From Azonexus sp. R2A61 (GTDB lineage: Bacteria; Pseudomonadota; Gammaproteobacteria; Burkholderiales; Rhodocyclaceae), in contig NZ_JACBFO010000006.1 in assembly GCF_021401135.1 (NCBI RefSeq), positions 1 to 64,000 of the forward strand: a stretch of DNA of 64,000 bases, in the 5' to 3' direction. The notes under the pieces were generated by a model. The model was not told where the DNA came from. It saw only the letters and a list, made by a program, of their open reading frames with translations, and made no database searches. Below are positions 10,066-17,341 of the stretch, in pieces. How positions within the stretch are numbered: position 1 is the stretch's first letter; the number at the start of each line of letters is the position of its first letter. The position numbers and the translations under genes are program-made.

Positions 10066-10069
10066 CGCC

Positions 10070-10675
10070 TTACTTCCGCTCGCCGTGCATGATTTCGACC
10101 AGGCGTACGGCCTGCTGCTCCATCTCGACGACGAAACCGTCGACCAGCGCCCGGAAATGGCGCCAGAAGATCAGGCTGGGGATCGCGATGAAGATGCCGA
10201 ACCCGGTGTTGTACAGCGCAATCGAAATGCCGTGCGCCAGCTGTTGCGGGCTGCCGGTACCCGGCGCCTGCGAACCGAAGATCTCGATCATCCCGACCAC
10301 GGTGCCGAACAAACCCATCAGCGGGCTGATCGAAGCGATCGTCCCCAGCGTCGTCAGGTAGCGGTTCAGTTCGTGGGCGACGGCGGAACCGGCCTCTTCG
10401 ATCGATTCCTTCATCACTTCGCGCGACGTATTCACATTGCGCAGCCCCGCCGAAAGCACGCGACCGAGCGGCGAATGACGATCCAGCTCGTCGATCAGCC
10501 GGCTGTTGTCCGAGCCCCGCTTGAATTCGCCTACCGCGCGCTGCAACAGCCCGGGTGGAACGATCTTGCTGCGGCGCAGCGCAACCAGACGTTCGATGAT
10601 CAATGCAACGGAAATGACGGAAGCCAGCAAAAGAGGCCAGATCGGCCAGCCGGCGGCTTTGACGATTTCGAACAC
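10070..10675 (-). CDS. exbB: ExbB/TolQ/MotA-family proton channel subunit
   Basis: The protein has three membrane segments: near residues 9-29 (W-P-I-W-P-L-L-L-A-S-V), near 100-130 (SPLMGLFGTVVGMIE, the family signature) and near 150-170. I place the start at the GTG at 10675, which has AAGGA nine bases upstream, giving 201 residues. A TTG at 10708 would add 11 poorly conserved-looking residues. It is the first gene of the minus-strand run that includes exbD, lpxK and kdsB. Confidence 0.9.
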   Translation of the reverse strand: MFEIVKAAGWPIWPLLLASVISVALIIERLVALRRSKIVPPGLLQRAVGEFKRGSDNSRLIDELDRHSPLGRVLSAGLRNVNTSREVMKESIEEAGSAVAHELNRYLTTLGTIASISPLMGLFGTVVGMIEIFGSQAPGTGSPQQLAHGISIALYNTGFGIFIAIPSLIFWRHFRALVDGFVVEMEQQAVRLVEIMHGERK

Positions 10676-10763
10676 GAGCGCTTGTCCTTGAGCAAATGCA
10701 GCCTGCAATTCTGCCTCCCCCAGCCATCCCCGGCAAGTACGCAGAGATCGGCGATTTTCCGGC

Positions 10764-10798
10764 TTATCCCCAGAAGCTGTGGATAACTCTGTGGATGA
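10764..10798. promoter_or_regulatory. Cluster of three DnaA-box-like nonamers
   Basis: Within 35 bases lie TTATCCCCA (10764-10772), TGTGGATAA (10778-10786) and TGTGGATGA (10790-10798). The second is a perfect reverse-complement DnaA box (TTATCCACA); the others differ by one base. They lie in the 280-base divergent region between exbB and xseA. They could bind DnaA as a regulatory or titration site. No replication-initiation genes are nearby, so this is not proposed as oriC. Confidence 0.45.
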
Positions 10799-10943
10799 GC
10801 TGTAGACACTCAGCCGGAAGCCGCGCCGAATAAGGCCCGGCCTTGCTCTGCCAAAAAACGAGGCATCGAATTAATGCACTTTAAAATCAACAACCTGGGT
10901 TTTCAAAGCCATGTCAAGCGCCTATCGCACTTGCCACTCCGCG

Positions 10944-10951
10944 GCTAGAAT
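10944..10951 (+). promoter_or_regulatory. Extended -10 element directly upstream of xseA
   Basis: GCTAGAAT ends six bases before the xseA ATG at 10958. A start 6-7 bases past the hexamer would fall at the start codon, implying a leaderless or nearly leaderless mRNA. No clear -35 is visible at normal spacing. Confidence 0.4.
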
Positions 10952-10957
10952 GCCGGG

Positions 10958-12304
10958 ATGCCAGCCAACCAATCGATCAACGAGGTCCTGACGGTCAGCA
11001 CACTGAACCGACAGGTACGCAACTGCCTGGAATCGACCTTTCCCCTGTGCTGGGTCGGTGGCGAAATCTCGAACCTGACCTACGCCGCTTCCGGACACGT
11101 CTATTTTTCGCTGAAGGATGCCAGTGCCCAGGTCCGCTGCGTGATGTGGCGCAGCCGCGCGCAGACGCTGGGCTGGCGCCTGGAAAACGGCCAGCAGATC
11201 GAAATCCGTGCCCTGGTTTCGTTCTACGAACCGCGCGGCGAGTTCCAGCTCAACGTCGAAGCCGTCCGGCGAGCCGGTCAGGGCGACCTGTTCGAGCGAT
11301 TCCTGCGGCTCAAGGCCCAACTCGAAAAAGAGGGATTGTTCGCCGTCGACCGCAAGCGTGCGTTACCGAAGTTCCCGCGCCACGTTGCCATCGTCACCAG
11401 CCCGCAGGCAGCGGCCTTGCGCGACGTCCTGAGCACCCTGCACCGGCGGGCGCCGCATCTGCAGCTGACCCTGCTGCCCACACCGGTCCAGGGCGAAGCC
11501 GCCGGGCCGCGCATCGCGGCCGCCATCGTTGCGGCGGGCAAGACCACCGCCGATAGCGTGTTGCTGTGCCGTGGCGGCGGCAGTATCGAAGACCTGTGGG
11601 CATTCAACGAAGAATGCGTGGCACGCGCCATCGCCGCCTGCGCCAAGCCGGTGGTCTGCGGCGTCGGCCACGAAACCGATTTCACCATCGCCGATTTTGC
11701 CGCCGACCTGCGCGCGCCGACGCCAACCGCCGCCGCCGAACTGATCGCCCCCGAACGCGACGCGCTGCGCGCCGGCCTGACCGGTCTGGCGCAACGCCTG
11801 CAGCGGCATTGGCACGACCACCAGAACCGTCGACTGCAGGCACTCGACTGGGCCGCCAGCCGGCTCATCCATCCCGCGGAACGGATCGCCCGCCAACGGC
11901 AGATGCTGAGCCAGCTGACACAACGCCTGTCGCTGGCGCAGGGCGCCCGCCTGGCACGCTGGCGGATGCTGCTCGGCAACCTGGCGCGACGACAGGGGAT
12001 CGCCCGGCCGGCCACCGGCCCTCGTCTGGAACGCCTGGCGGCTGCGCAACGGCGCATCGAACTGGCCGACCGGCAACGGCGGAACGCACTCCGGATGAAA
12101 CTAAGCGCACTCGATCGCGGTCTGAGACAACTCGATCCGCATGCGGTACTGGCGCGGGGCTATGCGCTGGTCTCGCTGCCGGACGGCCGTACGCTGCGCG
12201 ATGCTGCTGCGGTCGACGCGGGGCAACCGATAAAAATCGCCCTGGCCCGCGGACAGCTCGATGCCAGCGTGATTCAGGTTGTCCCGCCGGTCGAAGCTGA
12301 CTAG
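10958..12304 (+). CDS. xseA: Exodeoxyribonuclease VII large subunit
   Basis: This 448-residue catalytic subunit degrades single-stranded DNA in repair. An N-terminal OB-fold occupies about residues 8-105 and includes WVGGEISNL and VYFSLKD. The catalytic region includes VVTSP-type and CRGGGSIEDLWAFN, with GVGHETDFTIADFAADLRAPTP-like family residues. A long Arg/Gln-rich coiled coil follows at about residues 255-400, and a short C-terminal segment ends near VLARGYALV. It is divergent from exbB and lies 33 bases before sodB. No small subunit gene (xseB) is adjacent. Confidence 0.97.
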   Translation: MPANQSINEVLTVSTLNRQVRNCLESTFPLCWVGGEISNLTYAASGHVYFSLKDASAQVRCVMWRSRAQTLGWRLENGQQIEIRALVSFYEPRGEFQLNVEAVRRAGQGDLFERFLRLKAQLEKEGLFAVDRKRALPKFPRHVAIVTSPQAAALRDVLSTLHRRAPHLQLTLLPTPVQGEAAGPRIAAAIVAAGKTTADSVLLCRGGGSIEDLWAFNEECVARAIAACAKPVVCGVGHETDFTIADFAADLRAPTPTAAAELIAPERDALRAGLTGLAQRLQRHWHDHQNRRLQALDWAASRLIHPAERIARQRQMLSQLTQRLSLAQGARLARWRMLLGNLARRQGIARPATGPRLERLAAAQRRIELADRQRRNALRMKLSALDRGLRQLDPHAVLARGYALVSLPDGRTLRDAAAVDAGQPIKIALARGQLDASVIQVVPPVEAD

Positions 12305-12337
12305 AATTTCGCCACCCCTCAAACAACGGAGAAAATA

Positions 12338-12925
12338 ATGGAACATCAACTGCCCGCCCTGCCGTACGCCAAGGACGCCCTCGCCCCGCACATGTCGGCC
12401 GAGACCTTCGACTACCACTACAGCAAGCACCACAATGCCTACGTGGTTAACCTGAACAACCTGATCAAGGGCACCGAATACGAAGCCCTCGACCTCGAAG
12501 CCATCGTCAATAAGGCGCCAGCCGGCGGCATCTACAACAACGCCGCCCAGGTCTGGAACCACACCTTCTTCTGGAACTGCATGAAGCCGAACGGCGGCGG
12601 CGCCCCGACCGGCGCCCTGGCTGCTGCCATCGACGCCAAGTGGGGCTCGTTCGACGCCTTCAAGACCGCCTTCCAGACCTCCGCCGTCGGCAACTTCGGC
12701 TCCGGCTGGACCTGGCTGGTCAAGAAGGCCGACGGTTCCCTGGAGATCGTCAACATGGGTGCCGCCGGCACCCCGCTGACCACCGGCGACAAGGCCCTGC
12801 TCTGCGTTGACGTCTGGGAACACGCCTACTACATCGACTACCGCAACCTGCGTCCGAAGTTCGTCGAGACCTTCCTGAACAACCTGGTCAACTGGGATTT
12901 CGTTCAGGCGAATCTCGGCGCTTGA
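12338..12925 (+). CDS. sodB: Iron superoxide dismutase
   Basis: This 195-residue enzyme converts superoxide to peroxide and oxygen. The metal ligands are visible as His27, His75, Asp158 and His162 (DVWEHAYY). The stretch N-N-A-A-Q-V-W-N-H-T-F-F-W and the sequence near residue 141 (GAAGTPL) fit the iron rather than the manganese form. It has no signal peptide and should be cytoplasmic. It has a strong ribosome site (CGGAGAAAATA before ATG), a TAGAAT at 12302-12307 that may serve as -10, and a rho-independent terminator just downstream, so it is probably its own unit. Confidence 0.97.
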   Translation: MEHQLPALPYAKDALAPHMSAETFDYHYSKHHNAYVVNLNNLIKGTEYEALDLEAIVNKAPAGGIYNNAAQVWNHTFFWNCMKPNGGGAPTGALAAAIDAKWGSFDAFKTAFQTSAVGNFGSGWTWLVKKADGSLEIVNMGAAGTPLTTGDKALLCVDVWEHAYYIDYRNLRPKFVETFLNNLVNWDFVQANLGA

Positions 12926-12952
12926 GTCAGTCGACCGCACGAAGGTAATCCG

Positions 12953-12979
12953 GGGGGAGTCAGGCACTCCCCCTTTTTT
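12953..12979 (+). terminator. Rho-independent terminator after sodB
   Basis: An eight-pair stem GGGGGAGT/ACTCCCCC with a CAGGC loop is followed by six T residues. Confidence 0.9.
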
Positions 12980-13032
12980 CGCCCCGAACGACCGCTTGTC
13001 GCCGGGCACCCACGCTCCGTTCACCGGAAACC

Positions 13033-16000
13033 ATGAATCCCCAGGCCGCAGCCAGCGACGACCCGCCACTTCGCCTCCATCTGCTCGGCAAGGTGTCGAT
13101 CAGCCATGGCGGCGTCGAATACGGCAATTTCGCCTACGACAAGATCCGGGCGCTGCTCGGCTATCTCGCTGCAGCACCGGGCCAATGGATTCGGCGTGAC
13201 GCACTGGCCGAACTGTTGTGGCCCAACGCCAGTGCCGAGGCGGCACGCATCAGCCTGCGCCGGGCACTCTACGAACTGCGCCAGCTGTTCGAAGGCATCG
13301 GCATCGATCCGCTGCAGGCGAACCGCAACTCGATCGGTCTTTTTCCGGACCAGCGGATTCGCATCGACCTCGTCGAATTCACCAGCGACCTGCCCGGCGA
13401 TCTGCCGGCAACCGCCACCATGCAAGCCCTGTCCAGGAAGGCGGCACTCTACTGGGGCAGCTTCCTGGAAGGGGTCGAAGTCGCCGACTCCGCAGAGTTC
13501 GATCACTGGCTGCAGATCAAGCGCGAAGCCCTGTTACAGCGCGCCATCGGGATGCTCGATCGCCTGGCGGTCTGGCATGCCGGACAAGGACAACGCGAAG
13601 CCGCCATCCGTCACGTTCGGCGCAAGCTCGAACTGACTCCCTGGATCGAAGCCAATTACTGCCAATTGATGGAACTGCTGGCCGAGGACGGACATTACGG
13701 TCAAATCTGGCAGACCTACCTCGACTGCCAGCGTTACCTGGAACGAGAAATGGGGCTGGCACCGGAAAGCCGGACCACCGAACTGGCCCAGCGCCTCTGC
13801 CGCGAGCAGGCCATTCCGGCCAGACAACCGGCCCGCACCCAGTTGCGCAGCCCGCTGACCGTCCTCGCCTGCCGGCTATCGCCGCCCGACGATGCATCGA
13901 CCGAAGACTGTTTTTCCGAACTTGCCGCCGCTGCCGGCAGCGTGCGTGACATCGTCCAGCGGCATAACGGCCGCTTCGCCGCCATTCACGCCAACCTGCT
14001 GATCGGTTATTTCGGTTTTCCAAAATCACGGGAACAAGCCGCCCGCGAAGCCATCAACGCAGCATTGGAGACCCGTTCCTGCATTTCCGGATTCTCCCGC
14101 ATCGATTGCCGGCAGGCGCTGCACCGAGGCCTGAGCCTGGTCGACGAACGCTATACCTTCCCGGACGTCAGTGGAGAAGTCAGCCAGGCGACCATTGCCA
14201 TGCTCGACCGGGTACTACGCAACGACATCCATGTTTCCCCCGGCATGTACGAACAGATCCGCGAGCATATCGGCGGCCAGCCTGTCGACGACGGCAGCGT
14301 CCGCATCAGCGAACGGCGCGAACGCCCCTTGAAACGACGACGGGCACTGGCGCACCCGCTGATCGGCAGGCGCCGAGAGATGCACTTTCTGATCGAATGC
14401 TGGCGCGACACCGCCAAACTCGGCATTTCATTCGTCCAGATAACCGGCGAACCCGGCATCGGAAAATCAAGGCTATTGCAGGCTTTTGTCCGCCAGTTGC
14501 GCAGCCTTGGCGCCCGCAGCAGCACCTTGCATTGTCTGCCGGAAACCCAGCATGCGCCCTATCGACCGATCGCTGCGGCGATCGGCAACCTGTTGCGCGA
14601 CGATGCCAACCTGTCTCAATCGCTACGGCTGACACGACTGAAGCATCGGCTGGAAAGCCACCACGCTTTCCTTGCCGCCCATGGCGACATCATTCACCGG
14701 CTGCTCGGCCTGCCCTCGCCCCTGGACGCCATCAGCGACCCCCAGCAGCAGCTTTCCCGCCTCGAAGCGGCCATCGTGAGTTTGCTGGATGCCCTGACCG
14801 AAACGGCCCCCTGGCTGCTCGTCCTCGAGGACATCCACTGGAGCGACAGCGAAACGCTCGCCCTGTTGCGCCGCCTGGCCAGCGAGCGCTCTCGCCGCCG
14901 CCTGCAACCGCTATTGATCGTCACCACCTCGCGCAGCCCCGAACACATCGGCGATTACGCCCCTCAGTTGCCGCTGGGCACACTCCCCGACGAGGAAACA
15001 ACAGCACTGGCCCGCAGCCTGGTGGACGAAGGCTTCGACGAAGCGCGCATCAGGGATGTCGTCAGTCGTTCCGACGGCGTCCCGCTCTATGTCGAGCAAC
15101 TGCTTTTCGCGCTCGACCAGGGCCTGCCGCAGACCGGCATCCCGGAAAACCTGCACGATCTGCTTGCCGCGCGGATCGACGCCCAGGGACGCCATCGCAA
15201 GCTGGCCCAGTGCGCCGCCGTGATCGGCCGCGAATTTGAACTGCAGTTGCTCGCCGCGCTCTGGGACGACAGCGAGGAAGAACTACGGGCCGGCCTCGCG
15301 GCATTGCGCAACAACGGTCTGATCACCGGCACGCAGACACTTCCCTCTTTTCGCCACGCCCTGATCCGGGATGCCGCGCTGCAATCGATTCCCTCTGCGG
15401 AACGGCGACGTATTCACCAGAGACTGGCGCGAGTATTGCGCTCGCAATTTGCCGAACGGATCAGTCAGCATCCCGAACTTTTGGCCACCCATCTCCATGA
15501 AGCAGAGGCCCCGGAGACGGCGACCTGCTGGCTTAATGCAGGCCAGCGGGCCGCCGGCGCATCGATGCAGCAACAGGCAGCACATTTCTACCGCAACGGG
15601 CTGGCTGCACTCCGCTTTCTGGCTGACGCCGGACAATCGCAGGAAGCCGAGTTTCATCTTCGTGTCGGTCTCGGTAGTGCGTTGCTCGCCACCCAGGGTT
15701 ATGGCAACGCCGAAAGCCGCGAGTTGCTTGCCAGCGCGCTCTCGCTATCGAAGCAACTGGGCAGCGACATCGAAGTCATCCGCGTGCTTTGGGGTCTATG
15801 GCTCGGCGGCCGTTCAACCGGCTCGATCGAACACCCCCTGGCGCTAGCCCGGCACCTCGAACAGGCAGCCCGTGGTAATGACGACCCCGGTGTCAGGCTG
15901 CAAGTCAGTTACGCCTACGGCAACAACTTTTTCTGGCTGGCCCGTTACGCCGAGGCCAGAGCCCATCTGGAAACCGCCATCCAACTCGGCCAGACATGCA

Positions 16001-16788
16001 ACTGCGCCCAGCAGATTGAACGCTTCGGTGAAAACAGCGCCGTGCCGGCCCGCGCCTTCCTGTCCTGGATCGAGTGGATCGAAGGACGTCCGGCACTGGC
16101 CCTGGCGCAAGCCAACGCCGCCATTGCCGAGGCCCGCGCCTGCAAGCACGCGCACACGCTGGCCTTCGCCCTGACCTTTGCCGCCGTGCTCGGCAAGCAC
16201 CTGCGCCGTCCCGAGCTGGCCGGCCAACACCTCGCCGAACTCGCCGAACTGGCACAAAGCAACGGCCTGCAGCTCTGGCAGGCAACCGCCGCCCTGGTCA
16301 CCGGCTGGGTCCGTTGCGCCACCGGCGACGACAGCGGCCTGGCCTTCATCGAACAGGCTGCCGAGGCGGCGCACCGGGCGATGTCCGCGGTCGAGGCGAC
16401 CTTTCTGGCCTTCTGGCTCGACGCCCTGCACCTGCTCGGACGCCTTGACGAAGCCGAGCAACTGGCGGCCCGCTGCATGAGCGTCATCGTCCACACCCAG
16501 GACAACTACCTGATTCCGGAAATACGCCGCATTCAGGGCGAAATCCAGCTCGCCCGTGGCAGCGCCGGCCGCCCGACGGCACTCGCGCTATTTGGCGAAG
16601 CCCTGGAACAGGCCCGCGAACAGGGTGCGACGATACTGGCGCTGCGCGCCGCCAGCAGTCTGGTCCGCCACAGTCCTTCGCCGGACAACCAGGCAATCCT
16701 GCGCCACTGGCTGTCCCGCTGCGATCAGGAAATCGACATTCCCGACCTGGTCGAGGCAAAGGCCCTGCTCGACCAAATGCCCCACTGA
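13033..16788 (+). CDS. Large SARP/BTAD-STAND regulator with degenerate cyclase-like domain
   Basis: This 1251-residue multidomain protein resembles a signal-integrating regulator. Residues 12-110 look like an OmpR/SARP-type winged helix (LLGYLAAAPGQWIRRDAL, then ISLRRALYELRQ). Residues 115-255 resemble the bacterial transcriptional activator domain. Residues 274-400 match the outline of a class III nucleotidyl cyclase (LTVLACRLS, IGYFGFPKSREQAA, GEVSQA) but lack its metal-binding Asp residues. An AAA/STAND-type ATPase follows, with Walker A GEPGIGKS (472-479) and Walker B WLLVLEDIHWSD (594-605). The last ~450 residues are Ala/Leu-rich helical repeats of TPR type. No C-terminal LuxR helix-turn-helix is seen. 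The ligand and target genes are unknown. Confidence 0.8.
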   Translation: MNPQAAASDDPPLRLHLLGKVSISHGGVEYGNFAYDKIRALLGYLAAAPGQWIRRDALAELLWPNASAEAARISLRRALYELRQLFEGIGIDPLQANRNSIGLFPDQRIRIDLVEFTSDLPGDLPATATMQALSRKAALYWGSFLEGVEVADSAEFDHWLQIKREALLQRAIGMLDRLAVWHAGQGQREAAIRHVRRKLELTPWIEANYCQLMELLAEDGHYGQIWQTYLDCQRYLEREMGLAPESRTTELAQRLCREQAIPARQPARTQLRSPLTVLACRLSPPDDASTEDCFSELAAAAGSVRDIVQRHNGRFAAIHANLLIGYFGFPKSREQAAREAINAALETRSCISGFSRIDCRQALHRGLSLVDERYTFPDVSGEVSQATIAMLDRVLRNDIHVSPGMYEQIREHIGGQPVDDGSVRISERRERPLKRRRALAHPLIGRRREMHFLIECWRDTAKLGISFVQITGEPGIGKSRLLQAFVRQLRSLGARSSTLHCLPETQHAPYRPIAAAIGNLLRDDANLSQSLRLTRLKHRLESHHAFLAAHGDIIHRLLGLPSPLDAISDPQQQLSRLEAAIVSLLDALTETAPWLLVLEDIHWSDSETLALLRRLASERSRRRLQPLLIVTTSRSPEHIGDYAPQLPLGTLPDEETTALARSLVDEGFDEARIRDVVSRSDGVPLYVEQLLFALDQGLPQTGIPENLHDLLAARIDAQGRHRKLAQCAAVIGREFELQLLAALWDDSEEELRAGLAALRNNGLITGTQTLPSFRHALIRDAALQSIPSAERRRIHQRLARVLRSQFAERISQHPELLATHLHEAEAPETATCWLNAGQRAAGASMQQQAAHFYRNGLAALRFLADAGQSQEAEFHLRVGLGSALLATQGYGNAESRELLASALSLSKQLGSDIEVIRVLWGLWLGGRSTGSIEHPLALARHLEQAARGNDDPGVRLQVSYAYGNNFFWLARYAEARAHLETAIQLGQTCNCAQQIERFGENSAVPARAFLSWIEWIEGRPALALAQANAAIAEARACKHAHTLAFALTFAAVLGKHLRRPELAGQHLAELAELAQSNGLQLWQATAALVTGWVRCATGDDSGLAFIEQAAEAAHRAMSAVEATFLAFWLDALHLLGRLDEAEQLAARCMSVIVHTQDNYLIPEIRRIQGEIQLARGSAGRPTALALFGEALEQAREQGATILALRAASSLVRHSPSPDNQAILRHWLSRCDQEIDIPDLVEAKALLDQMPH

Positions 16789-16795
16789 CCGCTGC

Positions 16796-17239
16796 TCAGT
16801 TGTCGGCAGGCGTATCCGGGCAAGGCTGCACATCGTGCTGGGCAAACCAGCGCTCGCCCTCGCAGGCGGCGCCGCCACCGGGTGCGCTGTAGTTGATCGT
16901 CAATTCCTCGCCGGCCTCGATCCGACGTGCGGCCAGAAAAACGATGGCGTTGTTCTCGACATCGCCACGGTAAACCATGTTCGCCGGATTGGCATGGTTG
17001 TACAGACTGCCGTAGCCAAGGGCCAGGGCCTGCAGCGATGCGCCGCCGGTCAGGCCTTGCCAGCTGAAGGCATAGTGGGTGATTTCCACCGGCAGATCGA
17101 AATGCTTGCAATCGACCAGCACGACCGGCGACACCTCGACCAGTTCGCCCGGCAGGAATACCTTCCCGGCAAAGACTCCACGCCCCCTGGCGGTCCCGGT
17201 CAGGGCCACGTGGATCGACGGTGGCAAAACTTTTTTCAC
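16796..17239 (-). CDS. SET-domain protein, probable lysine methyltransferase
   Basis: This 147-residue protein (from GTG 17239, with GGAG seven bases upstream) has the core SET motifs. These are G-R-G-V-F-A near the N-terminus (SAM-binding side), N-H-A-N-P-A-N at residues 81-87, and I-N-Y-S at 115-118 with the catalytic-type Tyr117. Such single-domain bacterial SET proteins use S-adenosylmethionine to methylate protein lysines; the substrate here is unknown. It converges on the large regulator, with seven bases between stops. The downstream C-terminus contains C126 and C140, but the full post-SET zinc cluster is not evident. Confidence 0.8.
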   Translation of the reverse strand: MKKVLPPSIHVALTGTARGRGVFAGKVFLPGELVEVSPVVLVDCKHFDLPVEITHYAFSWQGLTGGASLQALALGYGSLYNHANPANMVYRGDVENNAIVFLAARRIEAGEELTINYSAPGGGAACEGERWFAQHDVQPCPDTPADN

Positions 17240-17266
17240 GCAAGAACTCCGCAAAAATACGCAACC

Positions 17267-17293
17267 CCGGGCTGCCTACCGCAGGCAGCCCGG
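17267..17293. terminator. Strong inverted repeat between the SET gene and tpsA
   Basis: CCGGGCTGCCT and AGGCAGCCCGG form an 11-base-pair stem with a five-base loop. It lies just past the tpsA stop (minus strand) and before the SET gene start. On the minus strand it is followed by GTATTTTTG, so it may terminate tpsA transcription, though the T run is not immediate. Confidence 0.5.
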
Positions 17294-17341
17294 ATAAGGG
17301 CCAGACGGACTGGCTGCGGCAAGAATAACCGCCCCCTCGCC

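Noticed and set aside
10764-10798. Chromosome origin (oriC)
   Set aside because: Only three boxes, no AT-rich unwinding region, and no dnaA, dnaN, gyrB or gid genes nearby.
13033-16788. Horizontal transfer of the regulator/adhesin block as a mobile island
   Set aside because: The absence of the 10-mer from 12.9-32.0 kb is suggestive, but there are no integrases, transposases, tRNA ends or flanking direct repeats, and GC content is not visibly different.
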